A stretch of 64,000 nucleotides of DNA, taken from positions 9,283,317 to 9,347,316 of the forward strand of contig OY718804.1 of assembly GCA_963070105.1 (NCBI GenBank), written 5' to 3'. Of this stretch, positions 13,473 to 29,360 are shown one piece after another. The translations under genes were made by a program, and so were the position numbers. Every line of letters starts with the position of its first letter. Within the stretch, counting starts at the first letter, position 1. The stretch is from Litomosoides sigmodontis. Its lineage: Eukaryota > Nematoda > Chromadorea > Rhabditida > Onchocercidae. The notes below the pieces were generated by a model, which was not told where the DNA came from, searched no databases, and saw only the letters and a program-made list of their open reading frames with translations.

Positions 13473-14807
13473 ATGGTTAATCTCCAAGGCGTCCGTTGTG
13501 TAAGTTTTATTAGTTGCATCGGATGTTATCAATGATAAGAAACAATTGTTCTGGTCCTGAAAAAGAAATTATGTCGTAATAGTGAATTATATTCCCAACA
13601 AACGAAATATAGGCATTGCATACGTTACTGGCTCACTTATAATGCACGGCTAGTTGATTACGTCATCAGTCATTTAGTATAACTCAATTTTGTTAAATAA
13701 CCTTATGGTACATGCATTGAAAGAAGGCAGTTCAGCGTTACTCAAAGCTTCTGCGAAATTAGTTAAAACTATAAAAACTATACTCATTGATAGATTTCAA
13801 GTTTTTGTATGCGTGCATCCGTTTTATACTTTTTAGTTGTATTTGTTGCGAATTATATTGTGTTCGATTTTGTGTGTATATTTCTGTTTTCATACTCTTG
13901 AGTTATATTTGTTGTAAGTTGTATTGTACTAGAAAGTCTTTCCTAAAAATTTCAGGTTTGTAAAATTATCGTGCGTGGAATACGTGGAATAAAATTGTTG
14001 AATCCTTCAGCCGCTTTGTATCCTGAAATAGGGGTGTGTGTGGACAACAAACCAATTAGGGTGAAGCTTAAAAAAGGCGAACAGTATTCTTGGTGTTCGT
14101 GTGGCCTGTCGGGAACTCAGGTAGAAATCCCGAGCTTTTTTTTCAATTATTGCTACCCATTTAAATGTCTTGATTTTTATAAAACTGTAAACTCCAAACG
14201 TGGCGGCTTTTTCTTGTATTAATTTAAATAGATCCATTTGAAACTGCTTTGTTTCTTTCAAAACTGTTAAAATCATGATAATAATTGTGTTATTGTAGCC
14301 ATGGTGTGATGGCAGCCATAATTCAGAGGGTATCACAATGCTGAAACCTCTACTTTTTGAAGTAGAAAAAGATGGCGAATACAACATGTGTGGATGCAAA
14401 GCAACAGAAAATCGTCCGCTCTGTGACGGTCGCCATGTCAAGGTACATTGCTTTTAACAGTTCAAGTAGCACAGTGCATTGTTCGGAGTTGAAGACTTTG
14501 TTGATACTTTTTTCCTGAAGAAATCACCATCGATAGCTATGCCGCTTTGAAAGGATTGCTGAATCACTATTCCATTACAGCAAACCCTTTTACTGGTGTA
14601 ATTTAGATCTTCGTTCTGTTAGTTTATTTGGAGGTGTAATTCCACTATTTCAATTTGTAATATTACCTTTCTTTTGATCAATTACAGGTACAGAAACGGC
14701 GACATACCGGTCCGCCTCAATATTGTTCATATGCCGAGTCACCTGTTTATGAGGGGGTAGCCAATAAGCTCGGATATAAACCAAAACAGGGTCGTTGGCA
14801 CTTCTAA
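13473..14807 (+). CDS. cisd-3: CISD3-type protein with two CDGSH iron-sulfur domains
   Basis: Four coding exons, 13473-13499, 13956-14120, 14299-14442 and 14688-14807, all joined in phase 0 with GT-AG introns, give 151 residues. The family binds redox-active 2Fe-2S clusters through three Cys and one His per motif; CISD3 is a mitochondrial matrix protein with two motifs in one chain. Both are visible: CSCGLSGTQPWCDGSH (split across exons 2 and 3) and CGCKATENRPLCDGRH (exon 3). All eight ligands are present; the second motif has Arg where Ser, Ala or Thr is usual before His. The first coding exon is only nine codons. After the second motif there is a basic tail of about 40 residues (exon 4) that human CISD3 largely lacks. 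A poly(A) signal AATAAA lies at 14928-14933. Confidence 0.93.
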
Positions 14808-17548
<2,741 letters not shown>

Positions 17549-18936
17549 ACTTATGTTATTATTTGAATTGTTTTTCGGAGACATTTTACAGTAAATTCTT
17601 TTTTTTTGTTCATGTATATTTCATGCATAGTGTACAGTGAGTTACGTCGCAGGTCGTATTGCTTCGGAAATCAAAAAACCTTAAAGCAACTTTATTTCTA
17701 GAGGGATATGAAATATTGGAAAAGTGAAATCAATACTTGACATAATGTGGAGTAACATATATGACAGTGTTCTTTTCCTCTTTTAAAGGTAATAAGGTTG
17801 CTGCATAGTTTATAACAAGCGCAAAAGATGATAGGAAGTTATTTTTGGGGCTGTGAAGTTTTCCAACAAAGCTATATCAAATAGTTATGAGATCTCATCA
17901 AAAAATGACGTTTGATGAAGTATGAGGTGTATCTGCATCTTATTTTTGTGTGTTACATCGTTAGCATGACAATTATATTCTTTTTGTCTTTTGAGTTGCT
18001 AAGGGGTTTAAGGAGTGGTTCGTTGCTATCATTTTTTTTTTAATTAAATTCTGAACACATCAAGTCTAGCAAGATGCAATGCTGGTAACAAAGCAGGAAA
18101 ATGCGAAGAAGGATTGAAAAATGAATATGGATTACAAATGAAACAGGAGTCATAAATAGTAACTGCTCAGTCACATTAATGAAGTTGGAAAAGGGGAAAG
18201 GCTTATGTGTAAAGTGTATGTTACAGCGGGAGGAAAAAAAACGAGTTTGATATAACATTAAAGTTTGTTAGAGTTTGCGTGGAATTGAACTCCTGAAAAC
18301 TGGAAAGATTTCACTGTGCTTCAATTTCATTTGTTTCTTCACATCTGTATAATTATGGAGAAATATACACCTGAGATAGTTGATTAAATAGCGCTACTCT
18401 GTACTTCTTTGATATTTCAGATCGATTGTTTCGATATTTTGAATGGCATAATAAAAGAAGGAATATATAGTTAGCAGTCTGCCCATACCACACACTCTGA
18501 GTAATATTCGGATGATAAAAAATACTTCCATCTACATTAAAGACCAATTAAAGCTGCCCTGATACACAGATCATACGCTGATATATTGCACCAGCCACAG
18601 CTAGCTTGGCAATTTTCCGCCATCCACTGACTCCTTTTAATGCATTCACCTTGCAACTGCATATGGGAACATGAAATGTGTCGATCGAAGCAATCTAGAA
18701 ATCCTTATGCAATTGATGTGAAATAATGTTTGCTTTATTTGGATGTGACTAAACCTGGAAGTTTGCAATGTAAGTGTTTTACATTCTCTTAATAGCAATT
18801 CCATTTTTTTCCAAAATTCATTTTTCAAAAAGTCCAATTCATTTTTGTTTTAATTTACGATTAATTTAAAACGAAACTGTTCAATTGTTCGAGAAAAAAT
18901 TTGCAATGAATTTCTGGTGAATGAAAATAGAAAATG
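17549..18936. other. convergent spacer, RPS27A and tyrosinase 3' ends
   Basis: AT-rich, no supported exon on either strand. Must hold the 3' ends of two convergent genes. Confidence 0.6.
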
Positions 18937-21900
18937 CTATAAATTACCACTCTTTTTGTTGTCAGTGTTTCTGCAATAGCCACAACTTCGACGACAGTGT
19001 ATTTTCATATATGCAGCATTGCTGCGGCATTTATCATTCTTCGCCCATAGACTACAGCATGGATTGTCGTTTAGACATGCTGTGTTTGTCGGCTGCTAAT
19101 TTTTAATTATTTTAAATTTTTTTAGTAACGTTTATTTCATTACTAATTAAAATAATAGGAATTTGAAATAATTCAAACCGTACTGTTGTTGTCTGAATGG
19201 AATTGCGAAGCTTGACACGAATTTCAAGTCTCAAACTTGGCGTATTCCCAAAGCGTTGTGTTGTAAATAAATTTACCTGATGTGGAGTAGGAGGAGGTTG
19301 AGTGGTATGCAAAGATGTAATGCGACGGGTAGACAGAGCTATTGAAGTGGATGAGGCCTAAATGGAACGGATATTAATGCCACGAATATATGCGTGCTAA
19401 AATTATCGAAGATCTCATCTTACATGCCACCGCACTCACTTACCACTTACCGAAGTGACGCTGTTTGGCATACAATAACCACCCGAACAAATTCCCATAT
19501 AACATGCATCTTCACCGGCAAATTGTCCACATGGCCTTCCAAGTTTAATTTTCGAAACACAATGTTCGGGACCATTTAAGAAATCGCAAAACAAAAATTG
19601 TGAATTGCAGCTTGGTTGACTTCTGCTACAATTTGGTCGCTGTTCGTAAGTGTACATAAAGTCCGTATAGGCATTCGATAAACCTATACAATTGAATTTT
19701 TCAATTAATTAATTGGTGAACCTATATAATTGGCTTTTTTTGATTAATTAATTCGTTCATTGAAAACTAGTAGTTGTGCTAATTAATTCGAACTGAACTT
19801 GGACCACATCGTTCTGCATATCTCGTTCGCTTTCTCTTCCTTTTCATAACAAATGTTGAAGATGAAAAATTTATTTGCCTTGTCTATTTGCTAAATTGAA
19901 TGGGCGCATATTTGCATCAGCAAAATGAAGTGTTGTTGTACACGAAGTGATATCCTTCGGATAATCCTGAATTAATCGGTAGCTGTCACTAGCTGCTACT
20001 TTACATAGTCTCTTTGTAAAAAGTTACTAAGAAGTTAAAAATAGGCTTAAAACGTTTTTTTCTCTCTAAGAAAAGGAAAGGAATTTCAAATGGGGAACAA
20101 GAAAGACAAAAACTTTTCGGAATTAAAAATATATATATATATAATTAACTGAATTTGTTTCTTAATATTAACTGACTGATAATCATAAATTATTTCCATT
20201 TTGTTTTTTCTCCCTCCAATAAACTAAACGCCTCATATTGTCATCTTTCGCTCTCCCACTTCTATTTTCTTTTTTCCACGCATTTTAAAGTGGACTCTAC
20301 ACCATCTCATAGTTCATAAATGATCATAGTTCAATTCGTGTTCATTCTCTCAAAATTACTCCTAAAGTGGTGAATGCTCGTCGATTAAAATAAATTTGAA
20401 AAAAAACAGTTTTTATAATTCACAGATTGTGGACCTGTTCACGTTGCATTCGGTTTTGATGCATTTGTCGCCAATTTTCAAATATGTAATCGACGAAGGA
20501 ATGATGCAGGAAGAAGACGGGGTCATTAGCAGAGGTCGTCGGAGGCTTCATGTCACCACCCACCCAAATATGAACGCTTGCGTGATAATATTCCAGGGCA
20601 GAGAAATTTGGAGGATATGGACAAGCTAAAAAAAAAACCATTTCTTGAATCATTAAAATTTTTGATTAAGCATCAATCAGCAACGGTGAAGATTGCTGAA
20701 TGCTCGGAATATCAAAATAAGACGTTGAAATGTTAAGGCGGGAATACTGAGATTTTTCAATTGAAGTTTAAAAGTCATGTGGGAAATCAGTGCAAAATTT
20801 TCTTCTCCCTTTCCCAATTGACCACCATCGTTCATGCGCTTCATGCGCTTGCCCACTCATAGCTAGCTTACCTTGTGTTGGTGCGGTATAGGCTAATATC
20901 CCTTCAATTGTATCTTTATCATAAACAGCATCAATATTTTGATCTGTAAGCAAATGACCTTCCTCTCCGAGATGTCTAAATAAAATATTTCGATCACTAT
21001 TTATCATGTCTCAAAGATAATTGAGAGTGATGTAATGATCAACCAATCGATCGATCGATCAATCAATCAATGCTTGAATGAGAATCAGTCAGTTGTAAAC
21101 CTTGTTAGGGTTGGATGACCGTCAAGTGTAACGAATCCACTAAACGGACCATTAATTACTCGTCCACTCGAATCGCTCTCGCCCATTAATGTTGGACTCC
21201 ACATAATTGAGTCTCGAGGATCGGATAAGTGTCCATCAAGTGTTGAATCCCAGTAGGGTAATGCAATAAACGGGTCAATGAGTCGCAAAGCAATTTCCAT
21301 CCTATCAGATAACAACTTAATTTATTTTTTGACTGCAATTTGAAACTTTCACTTTTACTACAAATTAATAATTCAATGGCATGTGTTCTGCTACATTCAG
21401 AAACACTGCACAATGCTGAGAATTGTGCAGTTAATTTAAATATTTTCAATCATTGTTTTTCTTCGTCAAAAGATTTCTGAAGATATTTTCACATTAACAT
21501 TCTTTCATATCAATAAATTCAATGTTTAAAACACCATTGCTTAATGTTACTGATACAAACAGAATTTTAAATTTACGGTTAAGTTCCTTTTCGTTAATTT
21601 ATTTAAAATTTCAAACCTTTTTGCAAATTCTCGATGCCATAGCAAAAATGAGGGTCCTGAATGCGCACCACTTCCTGTTGCTTCCTGCGAATTGTTTAGT
21701 GATGTAGCACTTTGTATTAGAAGGTGAAAATGCTTATTCATATTCTTGAAGATTTCTATTATCTAAACTATCACTTGCACGTATCGTTGCTTCCTTTCTC
21801 TTTGCTACAATTCCTTTAATTTTGAGGGAATGAGGAAGTTTTAGCAAAGTATGTACGATAAGTAACCTTCGAGTAAGCTCTTTAGACGTGAAGCTAAGCC

Positions 21901-23205
21901 GTTGCGACAGCGCAGAGGAAGATTTCAGACGCAGCCACCTTTTCATTGAAGCATTTAGGATTCTTGGATGTGAGGGAGTGAATGCTTGGGAAGTCTCTAA
22001 CTGGCGGAACTTCCGCACTCAAGCAAACTTCTCACCCATCGACTCATTCAAATTTCACCGCGTCCTAAGGTATTTTCTCAAAAGCAGAAGGAATTAGCAC
22101 CATTTCCTCATCACGTACGTTACCTGTTTATGTATGCTCGCCAAACGATCGTACTCTCCTGATGCCTTAAGTTGGCGAACTGCGTTGAAGAAACGATTCC
22201 TTTCATTGTCACTCAACATACGAATTTCCTTCCGGATTGCCCGTTGCAATATCTGACCGTTTTGCAAATGACAGTTCCCGTCCGGTGCTATACCGCCCTG
22301 TAAAAAAAAGCACCATTCATTAACTGATAGTTTCAAACAAATTTATGCAACTAATTTCAGGATATTTAATAAAATTTCATCGCTTCCAGCAACAGAAATA
22401 TGGCCTAATTGATCTGAGAACCTATCCGTTTTAGTAAACGTTTGTTGAAGGCAAAATTTTAAATAAGAGAAGAGATGAAAGACTTACCCCGAAATACGGA
22501 CACAAGCAGCGCAAATCTAAGCAATCATAAACTGATGCAACAAATGAAGGTTGAGGCGCTACTGCCGCAGAAAACGACCGACTGTGCGGCATTGTAGGCC
22601 TATTCACGGGCAGTTGCGGAGGCGCAACTGACAGATCTGTCCTTGCCGCTAAGCCGAATTGGCGGAACTGCTGGCAAATTTCGAAAAGGCCTGATAATTA
22701 AATTACTCTTCTATTAGCTGTTGCTTCCATTGTCAATATTAAAATTTTACTGAAATTTCGCAATTCCTTTCAAAATCACCCATTCAGCTATAATAAGCTA
22801 TCGTTTAATATAAAACATATAACGACAATTTTTGCTATTAGTACTGTTAGCATAATCGACGAAAAGTTTTTTTTCGCTCTTACTACTTTTACAATGGTCG
22901 ACAATGATAGTGTTTAGGTCTGTCGGCATGAATAATTAATTAATTAATTAGCGTCAGTTGACGAGGGCAGCACACTCCTAAGGTTGTTAATGTATGTTTT
23001 TGCGTGCTTACACAACCTTCGTCACTTCACCGTTGCTTAGAAATTTACAATTAAATGAGTTCAGCAAGGTAAACGAACCGGGTGGTGCTCGATTGCAATC
23101 GATGGGTAGCTCTATCAGCTGTGATCGAACTAATGATGTCGTAAAGATGAAAACATCTATCAGCTCTAGCAGTACGATCACTGAGAAACTATTAAATGAA
23201 AGCAT
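18937..23205 (-). CDS. secreted tyrosinase with C-terminal ShKT domain
   Basis: Binuclear-copper tyrosinase (o-phenol to o-quinone), in nematodes linked to cuticle, eggshell or defence chemistry. Exons 22488-22690, 22124-22297, 21617-21684, 21101-21301, 20872-20975, 20435-20625, 19879-19966, 19451-19683, 19277-19357 and 18937-19095 keep one frame throughout. A first exon starting at 23205 encodes a hydrophobic leader ([19 protein letters not shown]) then DCNRAPPGS; its donor is not settled. Copper A: IHKQ, GAHSGP, LWHREF. Copper [13 protein letters not shown] and [11 protein letters not shown]. All six His are present. After [13 protein letters not shown] comes a Cys-rich segment, a Thr/Pro-rich linker ([13 protein letters not shown]) and a six-Cys ShKT domain ([17 protein letters not shown] to CRRSCGYC). 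The intron at 19684-19878 begins with GC. Likely an active enzyme, exported. Confidence 0.93.
19684..19878 (-). other. tyrosinase intron with GC donor (GC-AG)
   Basis: The exon ends AGACAAG followed by GCAAAT; reading on hits TAA after three codons, and no GT lies nearby. The intron ends TATAG. Joining gives [20 protein letters not shown], the conserved tyrosinase order, so this is a real splice with a noncanonical donor. Confidence 0.8.
21044..21071. repeat. short ATCG/ATCA tetranucleotide repeat in tyrosinase intron
   Basis: ATCGATCGATC followed by AATCAATCAATC, located in the intron between exons 20872-20975 and 21101-21301. Confidence 0.8.
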
Positions 23206-23600
23206 TTTGCATTTGATGATTGTCTGAAATTTTTCATAAAAAAAGCCAAATATTAAATTCATTTTTTCGTGAATAAAAAACGTCGAGAAATCGCGAGTGA
23301 CTTGCAGTCAAAATAATTTTTCTCCAATTGGTAAATGACAGACATTTGAAAAAGGTTTGCTGGAAGTTAAGATGAGAACGAAATTGCTAATTAAAATTGA
23401 TGAAAATGAGCCGAACAATCTTCTGATTAAGATAACAGTTCGTTTTAATTATATATCAAAAAAATAGTACTATTTGAAAAAAAAAAAACTACAAAACATT
23501 AATGTTCACTAATGAAATTCGAAGAAGTGATTAATTTACACGATTGTGCATTTAAAACTTTGTTTTTCTTTCGCAGTAATTTTTGTTTTAACCTTTGATC

Positions 23601-23652
23601 AGGCGCAACTAACGAAACTTACGTAGTACGATCAATAGGTACAGTTGCGCCT
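23601..23652. repeat. 10-bp perfect inverted repeat
   Basis: AGGCGCAACT at 23601-23610 and its exact complement AGTTGCGCCT at 23643-23652, separated by 32 bases. The arms are GC-rich compared with the surroundings. It lies about 400 bases upstream of the tyrosinase start. Confidence 0.7.
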
Positions 23653-26600
23653 AACAAATTAAATGTGATAATTCGAATTATCATATTAAACTTTCAGGTA
23701 GCATTTTTGCTATCATCGCAACCTGCTGTTGCGTGCTCAATCAAATAAGATAGTAAGATTTTGCTCTAAAAAGAATTCATCCTTTTGTGATGTAAGTTCA
23801 ATTTCTTAGCCTTATTTTCAATTGGTCAAAATTTTCTAGCCTTAGCTCAATGACAGCGATTACGTCACCTGTTTGTTAATAGCGCTGATAGCACTGACAG
23901 TCTTATCACTAACTTGTTGTTTCCTCTCCTCTTCTCGTCCCAGTCAGTGTCGGACAATTTAAACTTTATTTTATGAAGTGCTCTAAATTAATTTTTATTT
24001 TATTTTTTTCCTTGCAAAAAAGGACAAACTTTCACCAAGCGAAATTGCGCATAAACACTGAGAAAGTGCAGTTGACTAACGCCTAACAACAAATGATTGA
24101 TTGACATTTACGTTAAATTTTCCGAAATCACTTTGGTTGGAATTTTCGCAGGATTTCGCACTTCGCTGTGACCTTTCATTCTTACCCTTTCCTTGCGTCT
24201 ATTTGCGTGTAAAATTGACTTCGAGGATAGAAGAAGACGTCAAGCGTTAAACATATTCGAAATTAAATAGCTAAAGTTCATTTAATGAAAGCTAAAGAGA
24301 ATTGCTTAAATTAAAATAAAACATCAAATATGTTGATTGAAAATATTGATATAATATCAAATTAAAAAATGCGGTGAGCATCAGTTGAGGCAAAATTTTT
24401 ACTTAAATTTGAATTTTACACATTCAGTATATCAATTTGGTACGTATTGCGTTGGCAATTATTACTGTTAGGGAACTGTTTGAAATAAAAAATACTATAT
24501 TGCTGACAAACGTGGAATCAGATTTCCTGAATGAAATAATGAAATACTTGCTGTTTCTAATGGAATCGAATAGAAAAAAATTTAATTTCATTTCAAATTC
24601 AAATTAATCAATCCATTCGATAACTACCAACTTTCTTCACTTCAAAGCGACAAAATAGAAAGGTAGTGGAAATAGTGAATGGGAATGTTGGTGAGAAAAG
24701 AAATTTGAATTTATTAAACGTTTGACATAACATTAATTTCATTCCAATTATGAATGAAAGTGCCTGATCGATGATGCAATCAATTATCTGATAATCTCTG
24801 ATCCGTCGATGATAGCAGCTGCAATTCAGGAATGATTCATTGCGTTGAAAAAACGATTTAATTACGTGGTATTCTCCTCATTGCCACGCAATTGTTGACG
24901 TATGCACGAAGCAGGTGGGCGGTTTCCTTTGCACCAAAAACGAACGAACGGTTAGCTTGTTCCTCCCGCACAGTGAAATTGCAGGTAGCAATTACTTTTT
25001 AAATATACAACTTTATTTCTATATCATTTCATACTTGTGAAAGTGAAGTGGATCATCACATTGATGAAAGTGTGCAAAGCAATTAATAGTGCTCTGCTAA
25101 TATGCCGAAAAAAAAGAAAAGAAAATGAATTTTGAGCGATAACAACGAATTTGTTAAATCTTTGGATGGCATTTAACTGAACAAAATTGGCAGATTGATA
25201 AGTGTTGCAACAAGCTATCGATGATTTTAATTAAAAGAATGAATAAGAAAAGTGGTAATTTAATTGGAAGATATCTGAAATTAATGAATTCATTGATGAG
25301 CTACAATCATTTGAATGGAATGGAAATTCGCTTCAGCAAAAATTTCAATGATACCTTTCTGGAGAAAACAAAAATCCCATATGCTAATTTGAGTTTAATT
25401 CGCTAAGTGGAATTTTCTCAGTTTCACATATAAATGCTTTTCAAGCCATTGCAATGGAATTTGTAACAGAATTTGAAAGTGAAATTTTCTCCATTTAAGC
25501 AAATCAATGCTTGGGTTTAAAGTATCTGGCCTCATTTACTACTCAGATTAAAAAAATTCAACATTAAGAATTTTCTTTTTTTTGCAAAAAAAGGTAAATT
25601 TTAGCATTGTATGAGTTCATGTTGATTAGAAGTTCAATTATATCCGTTCATATTATCACATGCAATTTAAATACCATTAAATCAAATAGCGCACTTCCAA
25701 CAAATTAAAAAGAGAAATATATTTGAATGTTTAAACTAAAAATTGGCGGTGCTCTCCTTTTTTCAATTTCCTTTCATAAAGGCAAGAGGTAATTGAGGGG
25801 AATGACTGTGTCGTCGAAGTGGCTAGTGAAAAGTTAGCATAAAGCATTGGGAGTGATTGAGAAGAAGTGCTATAACAAATTTGAGGAGACACTTCCTGAT
25901 GTCACATTTCTGGTTCCCTCTCGACAATGCTCTCTTCCGCACTTTCCTCACTTCACAACAATTCTGCTTTTTTTTAGAAAAAAAAAAACTTTCACAAAGC
26001 GAACATTTTTCCGTTTAAAAATTTGTAAATGCAAAAAAAAAGAGAAATAAAACATTTCGGTTTCTTTTTTTCCTGTTACTCCTTGATTTGAGCGTAAGCG
26101 CCTTTATTGAATTTTTTAATTTGCGTTCTTTGCTCCCTTCCTTTTTAATTGTGTAATTTAAAACTTTCTCTGAAATTAGTTTTGGCAAGAAATCAACGAA
26201 ATAAAATTATTAATTAATGAATAATACATCTCAATTAGATCTGAAAAAGGAGCACACTAGAATGCGGTGAGTCCGACCTGCGACATTTGGTGAATAAGCG
26301 CTCCAATAAGTTGTTCACAATTTTATGATGACGTAGTAAAGTTAGTTAACTTCCACTTTTGTCTGCAACTTTTTTCTGCCCTTAATTTTTGCTGACAGAT
26401 ATTCTGCTTGAGGGTTAAATGGAAAATGAATTACATCAAAGACATTCAGTTAATTGTACAGTTTTCTCTTCTCTCTTTTCTGGTCACTAAGCCAGTTTTT
26501 GGAACTATTCAGGAAAATACATAAATTGAAATGGAATTAATATTATTGACAAAATAGGAAATTAAATTGCAGAAATGTTGACAAATAACTTCTGCAGGAA

Positions 26601-26789
26601 AAGTGAAAAAAATAAAAGGATACAATAAAAATGAAATAAACTAATCAAATTGGAAATGAAATATAATTAGTCAAAAAATATTTTAAACAGTGACGAACTA
26701 GCAATAACAGCGTGCAAAAATAGTACGTCACAATGTTATTGAATGAAAAGACGGAAATTAATTAATGCTTTCTAACCATTCAATTTTTT

Positions 26790-26826
26790 CCCTCTCTCTC
26801 TCTATCTCTCTCTCTCTCTCTATCTC
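26790..26826. repeat. CT-rich microsatellite
   Basis: Repeated CT units interrupted by two CTAT steps, in noncoding DNA. Confidence 0.9.
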
Positions 26827-29360
26827 GTCATTCCTTTCCCTACTGAAGTAAGGAGGCAAATAAGACAGGTAAGGAAGGTAAGGATTATGGCAGTTTAGAG
26901 GTGAAGAAAGAAAAAAAATAGTGGAAAATATTCAAATATTCTTTCATCCAGCCCCAATACTTTCCTCAAAAAATAAATTAGGCTTGTTAAGGGAAATCAC
27001 AATTACGAAGGTTAAGTATGATGAACTTGTGGGATGCAGAAAAGTGGAACTTGTTTTTAATCGTTTTATTTGTGTCCAAAATTAATTCAATAGAGGTTGT
27101 CACCTCTGCAGCTAACTCCATCGGAGTAATATTTTTTGAAGAAAATATTCCAAACAGTAAAAAAAAATTTGATGCAAAAAATTAATGCAACAGAAAAAAA
27201 ACACATGCTATTTGCTATTTGCAATTAGAAATTTCTAACGAAAAAACTTTTAATTTTCAATTTTAATTAATTTAAATTGAGTTTTTGTGGATGAGCAGTT
27301 TGCATATGTAGGTAAGTGGTTGAAGTTTTGCTATCAAGGAATTAAATGTTAGCTGGAAAATTTCAACTAGCTGGAAATGGTTAGCTATTCATTCATAAAA
27401 ATTTGTTTTAAATTATCGAAAATTAAGTTCAATTCAATTAAATTTCAAAATTTACAAAACAATTGATTACTCAAAAATTTCTTTGCTAAACAAACATGTG
27501 AAAAATGAATGACATTCGTAGTAGTGGACAGATGCTAATACTGATATGTCTTGTTGATTCGTTCTCTTCGCTCTTGATCTGATCTATTTTTTCAACCGTG
27601 AAATTGACCTTGTTCGTTGTCGGAATTATAAATCATCTGGAGTATTCATTTCATTCTTCATTAACGATTGTTAAAAATAAAAATTTTGAAACTTTTAAAG
27701 AGAGGCACTTCATAGGCCATACGCGTTAGTGCAATTACAATTAAATGCTATAAAATATTGCCTCATTAACAGTCAAACAAGTTTCTGTTTTTTTCGTTAA
27801 AAAGAAAAAAGCCATTTAATACACATATATAATTAATTAGCTAATACACATACATCATTAATTAGTAACAGTTACAATTAGGAAATTATGAACATAGATA
27901 AATCTTATTCATTACAACTGAATTTAATATAATTTGAGAAAATTTAGTCAAAAATGGATAGACTTTGAGAGTGCAAACCGATCGTCGTTAATTGCTATCA
28001 AACTTCACACTAACAAAGATGCCATTCCCTTAATTGTAATAATATCCCTTCCTTCTAACCAATGCACAAAAACAATATGACCCATCATTTCAACGACTAA
28101 TAGAAAATTTGCAATCACTTGAAACCATCGATTTTCCCTTTAAAATGCAAAAAAAAATTGAAGGAAGAATTGGGTGTTCATTCGACCTAAATGCTTGCTA
28201 GAAAAAAGAAAAAAAAAAGGTCAAAAGACTTTGCAGACTCCATGAAATTCAATGGGCTTTCAATAAATTCACGTACTGCAGACGTTTTATACCAATTCAA
28301 GTAGTCGATAATTTAAGGGGAAAAAAAGGTTTAGATCAATTCTGATGTCTGCAAGATGTAAAATATCAACGTTTTGTATTTTGAAATCTTTAACACTGAC
28401 AATTATTACATGCTAATATTTCTGTTCAAGTGACTCAGAACCTCCCTTTTCCCAGATAACGAAGTAATCATTTTGAATCTGTGAATTACGTCGTCACATT
28501 ATAAATTGTAATCAAGGAAAACTAGCTAACGATTACTGCAGAAGGATCAACTATTGTATACTTCATTCTTCCACACTCACATTCTTAAACATTACTCTAT
28601 GCTGCTATTTTGTTTTTGAGTAAAAAAAACCGGAGTGCAAGTTAAATCATTTTAAACAATTTACGAAATCTATTTATGTACATTGTAATTAACAGATCGG
28701 TAACTTACATATTTTTGCAGTATTGACGATGTCCCACTTACACATCAATTGTTAAAGAAAAAAAATGTTTTACGAAAAAATAATTCCCTTGCTGTGAAAG
28801 TTAGAAGATAAGAGGAAATCTTTTGTAAAATTTAGGAAGCAGAAGACACACGAAAACGCCAATTAATCTCATATTGCTAATGAAATTATCGATAATACAA
28901 TTAGGCCAACGCAATATTCAACTATTACTGAAATACGATCAAAGCCCACAAGTAAGCTTTTCTATCAGATCATGCAAAATTTTTATGCCTATTGACAGCT
29001 CCTTTTTTGTGTTCATTGCTTGATGAGATGAAACATATTCTAGGATATGAGGTTAATACCATACTACCCACTACAAATATAATTTATAACAACTTTGGGA
29101 CTTACAGTGCGATCACTGGAAAAGACGCTACTTTAAGGACGCTTACGGTTTTTTCTTATGATGAAAAGAAAAAATATAATGAAATGAGTAAAGAACATAC
29201 AGAATAAATGTAACTGTAGAAAGCATGGCAATAATATCATTAGTACTTCACTCAATACGATAAAATAATAGACTACGAGATCCCAAAAAAAGCAAAAAGG
29301 CAGTAACTGACATATGAATATGAATATATTTTTCCTCAAAAAATCTGCTGAATAAAATGT

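Larger units (their letters stand above)
23206..29360. other. 6-kb region without recognisable genes
   Basis: Very AT-rich, short open frames only, none with family resemblance or linked exons. Between the divergent edge of tyrosinase and the 3' end of the phosphatase gene. Holds a 10-bp inverted repeat (23601-23652) and a CT microsatellite (26790-26826). It may contain regulatory DNA for the tyrosinase, or an unrecognised noncoding gene. Confidence 0.55.
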
